From the NCBI GenBank assembly GCA_002686115.1, contig NZAF01000177.1, positions 1 through 10,940 on the forward strand: DNA of 10,940 nucleotides, in the 5' to 3' direction. Both the position numbers and the translations under genes were made by a program. The DNA is from Halobacteriovorax sp. (lineage in GTDB: Bacteria; Bdellovibrionota; Bacteriovoracia; Bacteriovoracales; Bacteriovoracaceae). Below are positions 1 through 5,629 of the stretch, in pieces (within the stretch, counting starts at the first letter, position 1; each line of letters opens with the position of its first letter). The notes beneath the pieces are model-generated. The model saw only the letters and a program-made list of their open reading frames with translations. It had not been told where the DNA came from and did no database searches.

Positions 1-1149
1 CCAAAAGAATTTCAAGCATCCACAGAGTTTATAACAGACGTTCGTGTTGAAGAAAAATTGCGATTTGATAGCCTTGAGGTTAAGTTTAATCTTATTGCTA
101 GTGCAGATCATAGGTACCGGTCGAGTAGTTACGTCGATGTTAATGAAGCTTATATAGGATATGAATATAATAAGTTGTTTATATCTGCTGGTTATCACAT
201 TTTTAATTGGACCAGTATGGAGTCATTTCAACCTGCAGATATTGTGAATTCACAAGTCTTGGATTCGGATGTCGAGTCTATTAAAAAGCTTGGAGAATTG
301 GCCTTTAATGCATCCTATCTTACAGACTTTGGAATTTTAAAGTTCTATATTTTCCCGAAGGTTAAAGAGAACTTCTTACCACAAGCTCAGTCTCGTGTGT
401 TAGATGGAACGAGACCTGTTACATCAAAGGTTGTCCTTAAAGAAGAAGTTAGTGATTCTCTTGATCATTTACAATATGGGTTTGGTTTTGAAGAAACTTA
501 TGATGACTTGGAATTAAAGATCAATATTCTTAAAAGCATTAATAGAAATTTTGCGATAATTGGATATCAAAATTACTCACTTGTTCCAAACGTTGGAGTT
601 GTTCCATCATCTGGTCTTGAGACGTTCTATTTCGATTCTCTTAATATAACGACAAGTGGTACTTATTTTATAGGTGAACATACGTTGAAATTTGAGTACG
701 TATTTTCATCTCCTGATAATAAAGATATTGAGCTTTTGACTGCAAATGGGGTGATAAGAAATATAGATCGGTCTCTATTGGCCTTAGGTTATGAATATCA
801 GGTAAACCATAGTGGTGGTCTTGATTCGATGTTTTTTCTAGAGTACCAAAGAGCATTAAAGGGTAATGAGCGTGTAAAGCAGGAGCTTTATATCTTTCAA
901 AATGACTTCTTCTTAGGTCACAGGCTTAGTTTTAATGATGCTTATGCAATGGAGCTATTCTCAGGATTCTTCTACGACCTTAAACGTGATGAAATGTTTT
1001 ATCTTATTAATTTTTCTAGAAGAATTAATGATCAATGGAAGTTCAAAGTAGGGTATAGAGGTTATCAAGCGAATGAATCAGACAATCTCGGTCTTTCTTT
1101 ATTGGATGGAGATGATGAAGTTTATCTAACACTCTATCGCTATTTCTAA
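1..1149 (+). CDS. Outer-membrane beta-barrel protein, 3' part (5' end outside window)
   Basis: The frame is open from base 1 with no stop, so the true start lies upstream; 382 residues are visible. A TTG at 58 is only an internal leucine codon. The protein has the texture of a transmembrane beta-barrel: alternating polar/hydrophobic strands rich in Tyr, Phe and Gly (for example YIGYEYNKLFISAGYHIF), turns with Asp/Asn, and a C-terminal phenylalanine (LYRYF), the usual signal for insertion by the BAM complex. The stretch GYHIFNWTSMESFQPADIVNS, followed by a strand pair, resembles DUF1302-like barrels, where a strand reading '(G)xQxxxWG' precedes 'xDVxNP'. In other bacteria those barrels accompany RND/MMPL exporters and LolA-like periplasmic proteins, and a LolA-like gene lies at 8294. 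The stop is 10 bp from the convergent exbD gene. The barrel call is secure; the subfamily and any cargo are inference. Confidence 0.75.
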   Translation, partial: PKEFQASTEFITDVRVEEKLRFDSLEVKFNLIASADHRYRSSSYVDVNEAYIGYEYNKLFISAGYHIFNWTSMESFQPADIVNSQVLDSDVESIKKLGELAFNASYLTDFGILKFYIFPKVKENFLPQAQSRVLDGTRPVTSKVVLKEEVSDSLDHLQYGFGFEETYDDLELKINILKSINRNFAIIGYQNYSLVPNVGVVPSSGLETFYFDSLNITTSGTYFIGEHTLKFEYVFSSPDNKDIELLTANGVIRNIDRSLLALGYEYQVNHSGGLDSMFFLEYQRALKGNERVKQELYIFQNDFFLGHRLSFNDAYAMELFSGFFYDLKRDEMFYLINFSRRINDQWKFKVGYRGYQANESDNLGLSLLDGDDEVYLTLYRYF

Positions 1150-1159
1150 CGTAAGTATT

Positions 1160-1660
1160 TTATTCTTCAACACCTCGAACAATGAATTTATATTTTGAAT
1201 AACCTGCCTCTGCACAAGTCCTCATAATTGTCTTCACATAATTGTACTTGAGAGTTTTATCTATGACGAGATTTACGAGGCCAGTAAACTTCTTCGCACC
1301 TTCAACGTTATTTTGAATCATTTTAATATCATTCTTTTTAGCGACTAGTTGATCATATAGTGGTTGAACAATACCACCTCTGATTGCTCTTTTTGTATCC
1401 TGATTGACGATCTCTTCATCATCAATCCAAATCTTTTGAGGTGAAACTTGTACTACAACCCCTGTTGTATTTCTTGCTTGTGATTGTGAGGTTGGAAGAG
1501 TGATCTCTTCTGAGATCTTAAATATTACCCCTGTCGCATCATAACTTTTGATAAGAAATACAAGTAAGATAACTAAGATGTCTAAAAGAGATGTGATATC
1601 AATATCAAGTACTTTTGACTTCCTTCTTACACCTCTATTTCTAATACTATTGCGTCTCAT
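1160..1660 (-). CDS. ExbD/TolR-family biopolymer transport protein (second ExbD of operon)
   Basis: 166 residues, last gene of the exbB-exbD-exbD operon. A basic cytoplasmic tail (about residues 1-16, many Arg/Lys) is followed by one membrane segment, DITSLLDILVILLVFLI. Its Asp27 occupies the place of the protonatable aspartate essential in ExbD/TolR/MotB-like stators. The rest (about 45-166) is a periplasmic domain of the TolR type. The start is an ATG preceded by AAAAGAG with a short spacer, 23 nt after the stop of the first exbD. The two ExbD proteins differ clearly in sequence, so this is not a recent tandem copy. Together with the ExbB protein it should form a proton-motive-force-driven inner-membrane motor. 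Whether that motor energises TonB-type uptake, Tol-like envelope work or Agl-type gliding cannot be told from sequence. No TonB, TolA or TolB is visible here. Confidence 0.88.
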   Translation of the reverse strand: MRRNSIRNRGVRRKSKVLDIDITSLLDILVILLVFLIKSYDATGVIFKISEEITLPTSQSQARNTTGVVVQVSPQKIWIDDEEIVNQDTKRAIRGGIVQPLYDQLVAKKNDIKMIQNNVEGAKKFTGLVNLVIDKTLKYNYVKTIMRTCAEAGYSKYKFIVRGVEE

Positions 1661-1683
1661 ATTACTCTTTTGTTTTATTTATT

Positions 1684-2214
1684 TTAACTTTGTAGGTCAC
1701 CAAAGATGATATTGTTAAATAGTGTTCTTACTTTTATGTCTCCACCCTCAGCAGACTTTTTCCAAATATCTCTATCATCAGCTCTTAAGTCCCTCACTGT
1801 GTCCATAACCTTCACGAGAACTTCATAAGTAACGTTTGCAAGAGGCATCATGATAATTGTATCTTCATCAACATTCTTCTCTTTAATCTCTAAGAGCTTC
1901 TCTCTTAAAGCAAAAAAGTCGTAATCACCTTTTGCTGTCTTACTTACTCTAAATACTCTTCTTTCATTTGCACCAGTGTGCAAGCTAATCGAGTTAGGAT
2001 GAATCTTTAATGTTAGATTCAAAGGGTCCTTCTTGTTCTTAGGAGGAGTCGCGTCAGAAATTATAGGGACATCACTTCCGATCTCAAATATTTTTACAAA
2101 ATTTGCAGACATTAGAAGAAAGAAGATAAATATGAAAACCGAATCTAGAATAGGAATCAGATTCGGTTTTTCAGCTTCGTGTTTTCTTGATTTTCTACTT
2201 GGTCGACGATACAT
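1684..2214 (-). CDS. ExbD/TolR-family biopolymer transport protein (first ExbD of operon)
   Basis: 176 residues. A positively charged N-terminus (MYRRPSRKSRKHEAEK) precedes a single membrane span, NLIPILDSVFIFIFFLLMSA, which carries the conserved membrane aspartate at Asp24. A periplasmic domain follows, starting with IGSDVPIISD. The ATG lies one base after the exbB stop (TAA-G-ATG) and has no well-placed Shine-Dalgarno; the nearest purine run, AAGGAAG, is about 14 nt upstream. Translation is therefore probably coupled to exbB. One ExbB followed by two distinct ExbD proteins is the composition of the Myxococcus AglR-AglQ-AglS gliding motor, and similar sets occur in Bdellovibrio-like predators. 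The family call is firm; the motility role is inference. Confidence 0.9.
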   Translation of the reverse strand: MYRRPSRKSRKHEAEKPNLIPILDSVFIFIFFLLMSANFVKIFEIGSDVPIISDATPPKNKKDPLNLTLKIHPNSISLHTGANERRVFRVSKTAKGDYDFFALREKLLEIKEKNVDEDTIIMMPLANVTYEVLVKVMDTVRDLRADDRDIWKKSAEGGDIKVRTLFNNIIFGDLQS

Positions 2215-2215
2215 C

Positions 2216-2878
2216 TTATTTATTCGCTTCCTTAGTTGTTAATAAGTCCATTAATTTAACTGAAAATTCATCAATCTCATTAATGATTTTTTCTGATTTT
2301 GTACTTAAAAACGTATGAATCATGATGATTGAGATAGCAACAAGCAGTCCCATAAATGTGGTGTTCATCGCTTGTGAAATACCGCTTGCTAGTGTTTCAG
2401 CTTTTTGAGTTGGATCTGCTTTCGCTACTGCTGAAAATGAAGCAATAAGACCTTGGATTGTTCCAAGTAGACCAAAAAGAGTTGCTGTATTGGCAATCAT
2501 TTGTAGATAGTTAAGTCTTAATTCTACTTTTGGTATAACTTCAAGTGCTGTAGCATCGATTGCATTTTGAATTTGAGCCTGTTCAGATGTTGCTCTATGA
2601 AGGCCACTTTTAAGTACTCTTGGAAGAGCGGCGGCTGAACCAGCGCAAACCCTAATTGCACCTTGAATGTCATTAGACATGATATATCTTTGAAGCTCAT
2701 TCATAAATGAAGCACCATCAACATCAAGTTTAAAAGAAAGTTTCATAAATCTTTCAAGAGCGATTGCAAGACCAAATCCCCACATCACAAGAATGATGTA
2801 CATGAAGACCCCACCACTTTGAAAGAACATGGCGATTGTATTTATCATTCCATTATTAACTGCTTCAGTTGCTTCCAT
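2216..2878 (-). CDS. MotA/TolQ/ExbB proton-channel family protein
   Basis: 220 residues, the usual length for ExbB/TolQ. There are three membrane segments: about residues 20-42 (FMYIILVMWGFGLAIALERF), about 125-150 (IANTATLFGLLGTIQGLIASF) and about 165-190 (AMNTTFMGLLVAISIIMIHTF). A cytoplasmic loop sits between the first and second. The GLLGTIxGxIxSF and ISxAMxTTxxGLxVAI signatures are the MotA_ExbB channel motifs, with the threonines that line the proton path. It is the first gene of the exbB-exbD-exbD operon. The ATG is preceded by AAGGGAG with an 8-nt spacer. With the two ExbD proteins downstream it should form a pentamer-type stator coupling proton flow to mechanical work on the envelope. 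An AglR-like identity is possible because of the paired ExbDs, but it is not proven. Confidence 0.92.
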   Translation of the reverse strand: MEATEAVNNGMINTIAMFFQSGGVFMYIILVMWGFGLAIALERFMKLSFKLDVDGASFMNELQRYIMSNDIQGAIRVCAGSAAALPRVLKSGLHRATSEQAQIQNAIDATALEVIPKVELRLNYLQMIANTATLFGLLGTIQGLIASFSAVAKADPTQKAETLASGISQAMNTTFMGLLVAISIIMIHTFLSTKSEKIINEIDEFSVKLMDLLTTKEANK

Positions 2879-3057
2879 ATATTTTTCTCCCTTAACTTTA
2901 AATATAAGTTTATTTTAAGAGATTTTGCTAAATAGGTGTAATAACTAATAAAAGGGAAAAATATACCTGTTAATTACATAGGATATATGTCTTCTATTTC
3001 TTCGGGAAAAGAATAATGGTCTTTCTCAATTAGAGATTAGAAAGTGATTAAGGTTTA

Positions 3058-3642
3058 CTAAGCGTAATGCTCTGGAAAGATCTGTCTTTCAATTCCTTCA
3101 ATAAGAATATGAATACATTTAATATGAACTTCTTGAATTCTATCTGTAATAGGACAGTCTACGATAAGAGGGTAGTCGACCATATCTTTTAATTTACCAC
3201 CATCTTTACCAAGAAGACCTAGAACTTTCATTCCTTTAGACTTGGCCATCTCGACGGCTTTGATAACATTTCCAGAATTACCCGAAGTAGAAATAGCGAC
3301 TAAAACGTCTCCCTTTCTTCCATGTCCTTCAATGTACTTTGAAAAAATATGATCATATCCAAAGTCATTGGCAACACATGTGATATGACCAGGCTCGCAA
3401 ATAGCCGTCGCACCAAGAGCTCTTCTGTCTTTTCTATAACGTCCAGTAAGTTCTTCAGCGAAGTGCATGGCATCGCACATTGAACCACCATTTCCACATG
3501 AATAAACTTTTCCTTCGTTATTAAAGGCTCTCACGATTTCATCAGTTGCTTCTTTAATAACGTTAATATTTTGTGGATTAGTGAGAAAAGTATTTAGTGT
3601 ATTGGCCGCGTCTTCTAGTGCTTGTTTGATATAATCTGCCAT
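3058..3642 (-). CDS. gmhA: Phosphoheptose isomerase (sedoheptulose-7-phosphate isomerase)
   Basis: Converts D-sedoheptulose 7-phosphate to D-glycero-D-manno-heptose 7-phosphate, the first step of ADP-heptose synthesis for the LPS inner core; cytoplasmic. The 194 residues match GmhA along their length: SCGNGGSMCDAMHFAEELTGRYR (about 48-70), ISTSGNSGNVIKA sugar-phosphate loop, GKDGGKL, and DRIQEVHIKCIHILIE near the end. His60, Glu64 and His178 line up with E. coli His61, Glu65 and His180 (zinc and catalytic residues). One difference is GGSMC where E. coli has GGSHC. I place the start at the second ATG (MADYIKQ), because AAGGA sits 7 nt before it and is too close to the ATG at 3648. The trxA terminator lies just upstream, and a promoter appears to be built into it. 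Family assignment is firm. Confidence 0.95.
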   Translation of the reverse strand: MADYIKQALEDAANTLNTFLTNPQNINVIKEATDEIVRAFNNEGKVYSCGNGGSMCDAMHFAEELTGRYRKDRRALGATAICEPGHITCVANDFGYDHIFSKYIEGHGRKGDVLVAISTSGNSGNVIKAVEMAKSKGMKVLGLLGKDGGKLKDMVDYPLIVDCPITDRIQEVHIKCIHILIEGIERQIFPEHYA

Positions 3643-3674
3643 GATCATTTCCTTCGGTATTTTGTTTTTTGGGC

Positions 3675-3708
3675 AAAAAAAAGCCTCTTATAGTATAAGA
3701 GGCTTTTT
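3675..3708 (-). terminator. Strong intrinsic terminator after trxA
   Basis: A perfect 10-bp inverted repeat (AAGCCTCTTA at 3681-3690, TAAGAGGCTT at 3696-3705) is extended to 13 bp by flanking A/T runs, with a 5-nt loop (TAGTA, 3691-3695). On the minus strand it is followed by eight U residues (3682-3675), so it ends trxA transcripts. The A/T symmetry would also let it act on + transcripts. It sits 20 bp past the trxA stop and 33 bp before the gmhA start. Confidence 0.9.
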
Positions 3709-3720
3709 CATTTTTATCTA
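3692..3720 (-). promoter_or_regulatory. Candidate sigma70-type promoter for gmhA inside the terminator hairpin
   Basis: On the minus strand, TAGATA (3720-3715) and TATACT (3697-3692) are separated by exactly 17 bp. They match the -35 consensus at 4/6 and the -10 consensus at 5/6. The -10 covers the terminator loop and the first bases of one stem arm. The start point would be near 3685, giving a leader of about 43 nt that contains only half the stem and so cannot form the terminator. No other room exists for a gmhA promoter outside trxA. AT-richness makes chance matches common, so this is a moderate call. Confidence 0.4.
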
Positions 3721-3727
3721 GAAAATC

Positions 3728-4051
3728 TTAAGATAAATCTTCAAGTGATTTTACGATCTCTTCTTTAGGCTGAATACCTACAAGAGTTTTTGAAGCCTGA
3801 CCATCTTTAAAGAAGATCATTGTTGGAATACCTCTGATACCATATTGTTGGGCCAGATCTCCATTTTCATCAACATTAACTTTTAAGACTGTAGCTTTTT
3901 CACCTAGTTCGTTAGCAACTTCATCAAGAACTGGTGCAAGTGTACGACAAGGTCCACACCACTCTGCCCAGAAATCAACAAGTACTGGCTTACCAGACTT
4001 AAGAACGTCATTCTCAAAGTTTTCTTTATCTGTTTTTCCTACTGTACTCAT
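3728..4051 (-). CDS. trxA: Thioredoxin
   Basis: 107 residues, the standard length of bacterial TrxA. The active site WCGPC has Cys32 and Cys35 at the same numbers as E. coli thioredoxin. Buried Asp26 (VDFWAEWCGPC) and cis-Pro76 (RGIPTMIFF) are both present, so the enzyme should be fully active as a cytoplasmic disulfide reductase for ribonucleotide reductase, peroxidases and methionine sulfoxide reductases. The start is firm: a perfect AGGAGG (4061-4056) lies 4 nt before the ATG. The gene is followed by a strong terminator, so it is probably monocistronic. The upstream leader has repeats and a hairpin described separately. Confidence 0.97.
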   Translation of the reverse strand: MSTVGKTDKENFENDVLKSGKPVLVDFWAEWCGPCRTLAPVLDEVANELGEKATVLKVNVDENGDLAQQYGIRGIPTMIFFKDGQASKTLVGIQPKEEIVKSLEDLS

Positions 4052-4065
4052 ATATCCTCCTAAGG

Positions 4066-4129
4066 AATTTGAGGTTTTTTAATAACAATTTGAGGTTCTC
4101 AAAAAAGAGAACGATTCCATTAAATTATA
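4066..4129 (-). promoter_or_regulatory. trxA promoter and leader with direct repeats and a U-loop hairpin
   Basis: On the minus strand a perfect TATAAT (4129-4124) predicts a start point near 4117 and a leader of about 65 nt; no clear -35 is visible. The leader carries a 6-bp inverted repeat GTTCTC/GAGAAC (4112-4107 and 4100-4095) around six U. It also carries two copies of the 11-mer AACCTCAAATT (4097-4087 and 4076-4066), 21 bp apart. Each copy contains CCUC, which is complementary to the GAGG of the trxA ribosome-binding site. The pattern is seen directly; any regulatory role is inference. Confidence 0.4.
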
Positions 4130-4182
4130 ACAAATGGTGGATATTGTATAGGTAGATATCATCTATAAGCTGATTACTTTTG

Positions 4183-4213
4183 TTGATCGCAGTGCAAAAA
4201 CTTCCTGTATATT
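4183..4213 (+). promoter_or_regulatory. Weak candidate promoter for the RDD gene
   Basis: TTGATC (4183-4188) and TATATT (4208-4213) are separated by 19 bp, longer than ideal. They lie about 50 bp before the RDD-protein start. An inverted repeat TAGAT-ATC-ATCTA (4153-4165) lies just upstream and could be an operator. Both are weak calls in AT-rich DNA. Confidence 0.22.
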
Positions 4214-4263
4214 GTTTAGTTTTAAGGAGTTAGAATAGAGAAGTAATTAATGAGGTGCAAAAA

Positions 4264-4761
4264 GTGAACAAGAAGTATTTATTAGAATCTTCTTTAAAGG
4301 TAGCGAGGTTTTCTAGGCTATTAGCAAAGGCTATCGATATTTTCATCGTATTAGTTGTCTCTATCTTTTTCTATCCACTTGGAATTTTAATTTCTATAGC
4401 CTATATGACGCTCGCAGATGCTATTCAAAATGGTCAGTCTGTAGGAAAGAAGTTTATTGGTTTTCAGGTTATTTCTCTGGAAGACGGAAGTCCGTGTTCA
4501 ATTAAGCAGTCTTTTGTGAGGAACTTACCAATAATCGTTCCGTTATTATTTGCTATAATTCCTATCTGGGGAGTTTTCTTTACAGTTATTCTGGGTGCTC
4601 CATTCATCGCACTCGAAATTTACCTCATCTATAAGCTCGACTCTGGTCATAGGCTAGGTGATGTTATGGCCGATACAACAGTCATGGCAAATGATGATAC
4701 GATGGCACAGATTAAAAATCGTAAAACTAGTTGGTTTGAAAATATTGCTGAAAAAAATTAA
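4264..4761 (+). CDS. RDD-family membrane protein
   Basis: 165 residues from the GTG at 4264. This start is preferred over the in-frame GTG at 4255 because TGAGGTG then serves as Shine-Dalgarno with a 6-nt spacer. RDD-family hallmarks are visible: RLLAKAIDIFIV near the N-terminus (R...A..ID), the inter-helix motif GQSVGKKFIGFQVISLEDGSPCSIKQSFVRN, and GHRLGDVMADTTVM near the end. Hydrophobic spans lie around residues 20-55 (one or two passes) and about 90-125. RDD proteins are integral membrane proteins of mostly unknown role; a few are ion/proton antiporters. The gene stands alone on + and converges with the fRMsr gene, 3 bp between stops. Family assignment is firm; function is unknown. Confidence 0.85.
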   Translation: MNKKYLLESSLKVARFSRLLAKAIDIFIVLVVSIFFYPLGILISIAYMTLADAIQNGQSVGKKFIGFQVISLEDGSPCSIKQSFVRNLPIIVPLLFAIIPIWGVFFTVILGAPFIALEIYLIYKLDSGHRLGDVMADTTVMANDDTMAQIKNRKTSWFENIAEKN

Positions 4762-4764
4762 CTA

Positions 4765-5217
4765 CTAAAATGCTTCATTTATAATTTCTTCAAGGTATTT
4801 CTTATCTATATCATCAAAAGAGTTAACTTTGTCGCTATCAACATCTAAGACAGCAATGATTTTACCATCAAAGAAAACTGGAACAACAATTTCTGATTGG
4901 CTATTAACGTCACAGGTTATGTGGTTTTCAATTGCATGTACGTCTTCAACAATTTGAGTTTCTTGTTCAAGAAAAGCTGTTCCGCAAACACCTTTTCCTT
5001 TTGGAATACGAAGACATCCCATTGTCCCTTGGTAAGGCCCTACAACTAATTCCTCTGGCTTTAGTGGATCTACAACATAAAAGCCACACCAGTAAAAATA
5101 ATCAAAGGATTGTTTTAAAAGGCATGAGATCGTTGCCATTTTTGCAGTGATATTAGTTTCACCTTCAATTGTAGCTAGGATTTGTTTTTTTACAGTTTCA
5201 TATACTTTAGTCTTCAT
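4765..5217 (-). CDS. msrC: Free methionine-(R)-sulfoxide reductase (GAF-domain fRMsr)
   Basis: 150 residues forming a single GAF domain. The signature of the fRMsr (YebR/MsrC) family is clear: FYWCGFYVVD, GPYQGTMGCLRIPKGKGVCGTAF, then HITCDVNSQSEIVVPVF. Cys68, Cys78 and Cys102 correspond to the three redox-active cysteines of this enzyme, which reduces free L-methionine-(R)-sulfoxide in the cytoplasm using thioredoxin. A trxA gene lies 0.7 kb away, which suits the chemistry but does not show co-regulation. The N-terminus aligns naturally with family members, so I keep this ATG, although no Shine-Dalgarno is visible in front of it (GAACCC-ATG). The transcript may be leaderless or weakly initiated. 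Confidence 0.93.
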   Translation of the reverse strand: MKTKVYETVKKQILATIEGETNITAKMATISCLLKQSFDYFYWCGFYVVDPLKPEELVVGPYQGTMGCLRIPKGKGVCGTAFLEQETQIVEDVHAIENHITCDVNSQSEIVVPVFFDGKIIAVLDVDSDKVNSFDDIDKKYLEEIINEAF

Positions 5218-5313
5218 GGGTTCAATTTACTTTCTTAGGCACAAAATAGGAATAATAAATCTCAAAAGTGTCATTTTATTTATGAAGCTTAAAGAACTTA
5301 GTATCTGTAGTAG

Positions 5314-5372
5314 GCATTTTCCATGACCCTCAATGAAGAGGGCCTTGAAAAAGGTGTACTCATGGAAGATGT
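5314..5372 (+). ncRNA. Predicted three-way-junction RNA element (unrecognised)
   Basis: Read as RNA on +, three helices close on each other. P1 is 13 bp (5314-5326 with 5360-5372, two G-U pairs). P2 is 5 bp (CCCUC 5327-5331 with GAGGG 5338-5342, loop AAUGAA). P3 is 4 bp (CCUU 5343-5346 with AAGG 5351-5354) capped by the GNRA tetraloop GAAA. There are no unpaired bases between P1 and P2 or between P2 and P3, and a 5-nt linker runs from P3 back to P1. The P3 3' strand is the Shine-Dalgarno, and P1 contains the AUG, of the small frame at 5362. I do not recognise a known riboswitch or ribozyme. It was folded by eye only. Confidence 0.5.
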
Positions 5373-5442
5373 AGCTAGGCTGTTGGTTCTTGCAGGTTTA
5401 ATTTTACAGGTAATTGCTGTAATTTTAGACATGCTTGGATAA
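5362..5442 (+). CDS. Possible 26-residue single-span membrane peptide
   Basis: Reads MEDVARLLVLAGLILQVIAV and then six more residues (ILDMLG). An acidic start is followed by a hydrophobic stretch (about residues 7-22) long enough to enter a membrane. AAGGTG (5351-5356) is a good Shine-Dalgarno 5 nt before this ATG. An in-frame ATG at 5323 would give a 39-residue form, but it has only a weak UAGG in front. Both the ribosome-binding site and the ATG are base-paired in the predicted RNA fold 5314-5372, as in many type I toxin mRNAs. No homologue is recognised and no antisense RNA promoter was identified. It could equally be a leader peptide or a chance frame. Confidence 0.38.
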   Translation: MEDVARLLVLAGLILQVIAVILDMLG

Positions 5443-5448
5443 ACTTCA

Positions 5449-5481
5449 GGAGGCGTTAGTTGTTAGCAGCAGCTAGCCTCC
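5449..5481 (+). other. GC-rich hairpin after the small frame
   Basis: GGAGGC (5449-5454) pairs with GCCTCC (5476-5481). An inner TAGC-AGCA-GCTA hairpin (5464-5475) stacks directly on the 3' side, with a 9-nt bulge on the 5' side. It begins 7 nt after the small frame's stop. No U-tract follows (CCAGCTTTC), so it is not a textbook intrinsic terminator. It may end or protect the upstream transcript, or be part of the same structured RNA. It also covers an AGGAGG that could otherwise act as a ribosome-binding site. Confidence 0.4.
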
Positions 5482-5530
5482 CCAGCTTTCTACATTTCCA
5501 AATTCATCATACCTTATTGCTTAGACGCAC

Positions 5531-5558
5531 TTCAAGAAGAAAATGTTCGATATATACT
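5531..5558 (+). promoter_or_regulatory. Candidate polA promoter
   Basis: TTCAAG (5531-5536) and TATACT (5553-5558) are spaced 16 bp. The -10 matches the consensus at 5/6; the -35 is poor. A start near 5565 would give a leader of about 65 nt before the polA ATG at 5630. It lies downstream of the hairpin at 5449-5481, so polA can be expressed independently of the structured region. Confidence 0.4.
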
Positions 5559-5629
5559 GAAAATCACGCAAAGCACCTCAAATAAGTAGCTTAGAAATGA
5601 TATGTTTCTATCTAAATAAAAGGACATAT

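Larger units (their letters stand above)
5218..5629. other. Long intergenic region upstream of polA
   Basis: About 410 bp separate the divergent fRMsr and polA starts. No known RNA family was recognised: it lacks the tmRNA, RNase P and SRP RNA signatures that I know. It holds a predicted three-way-junction RNA (5314-5372), a small hydrophobic reading frame on + (5362-5442), a GC-rich hairpin (5449-5481) and a candidate polA promoter (5531-5558). The first about 90 bp next to fRMsr are AT-rich with nothing else recognisable. Confidence 0.6.

Noticed and set aside
668..856. 62-codon frame on minus inside the beta-barrel gene
   Set aside because: Lies entirely within a well-supported gene and its translation has no recognisable features.
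2033..2242. 69-codon frame on + opposite the first exbD
   Set aside because: Antisense shadow of a membrane segment and its flank; no ribosome-binding site or homology seen.
2879..3057. Spacer between exbB and gmhA examined for a terminator or promoter
   Set aside because: A possible CTTTCT/AGAAAG pairing past gmhA has a 12-nt loop and no U-run, and the AT-rich boxes before exbB have no proper -35 spacing. Nothing supportable beyond the exbB ribosome-binding site.
5323..5361. Longer 39-residue form of the small hydrophobic peptide
   Set aside because: The ATG at 5323 has only a weak UAGG upstream, and the added 13 codons coincide exactly with the RNA fold. The 26-residue form is preferred, though the longer one is not excluded.
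5300..5490. 6S RNA, SRP RNA, tmRNA or RNase P RNA
   Set aside because: No long end-to-end helix with a central bubble and none of the conserved core motifs of these RNAs that I know were found.
5460..5585. TTG-initiated 41-codon frame with AGGAGG 6 nt upstream
   Set aside because: The translated sequence (many His/Arg/Leu) does not look like a protein, it runs through the likely polA promoter, and its ribosome-binding site is inside a hairpin.
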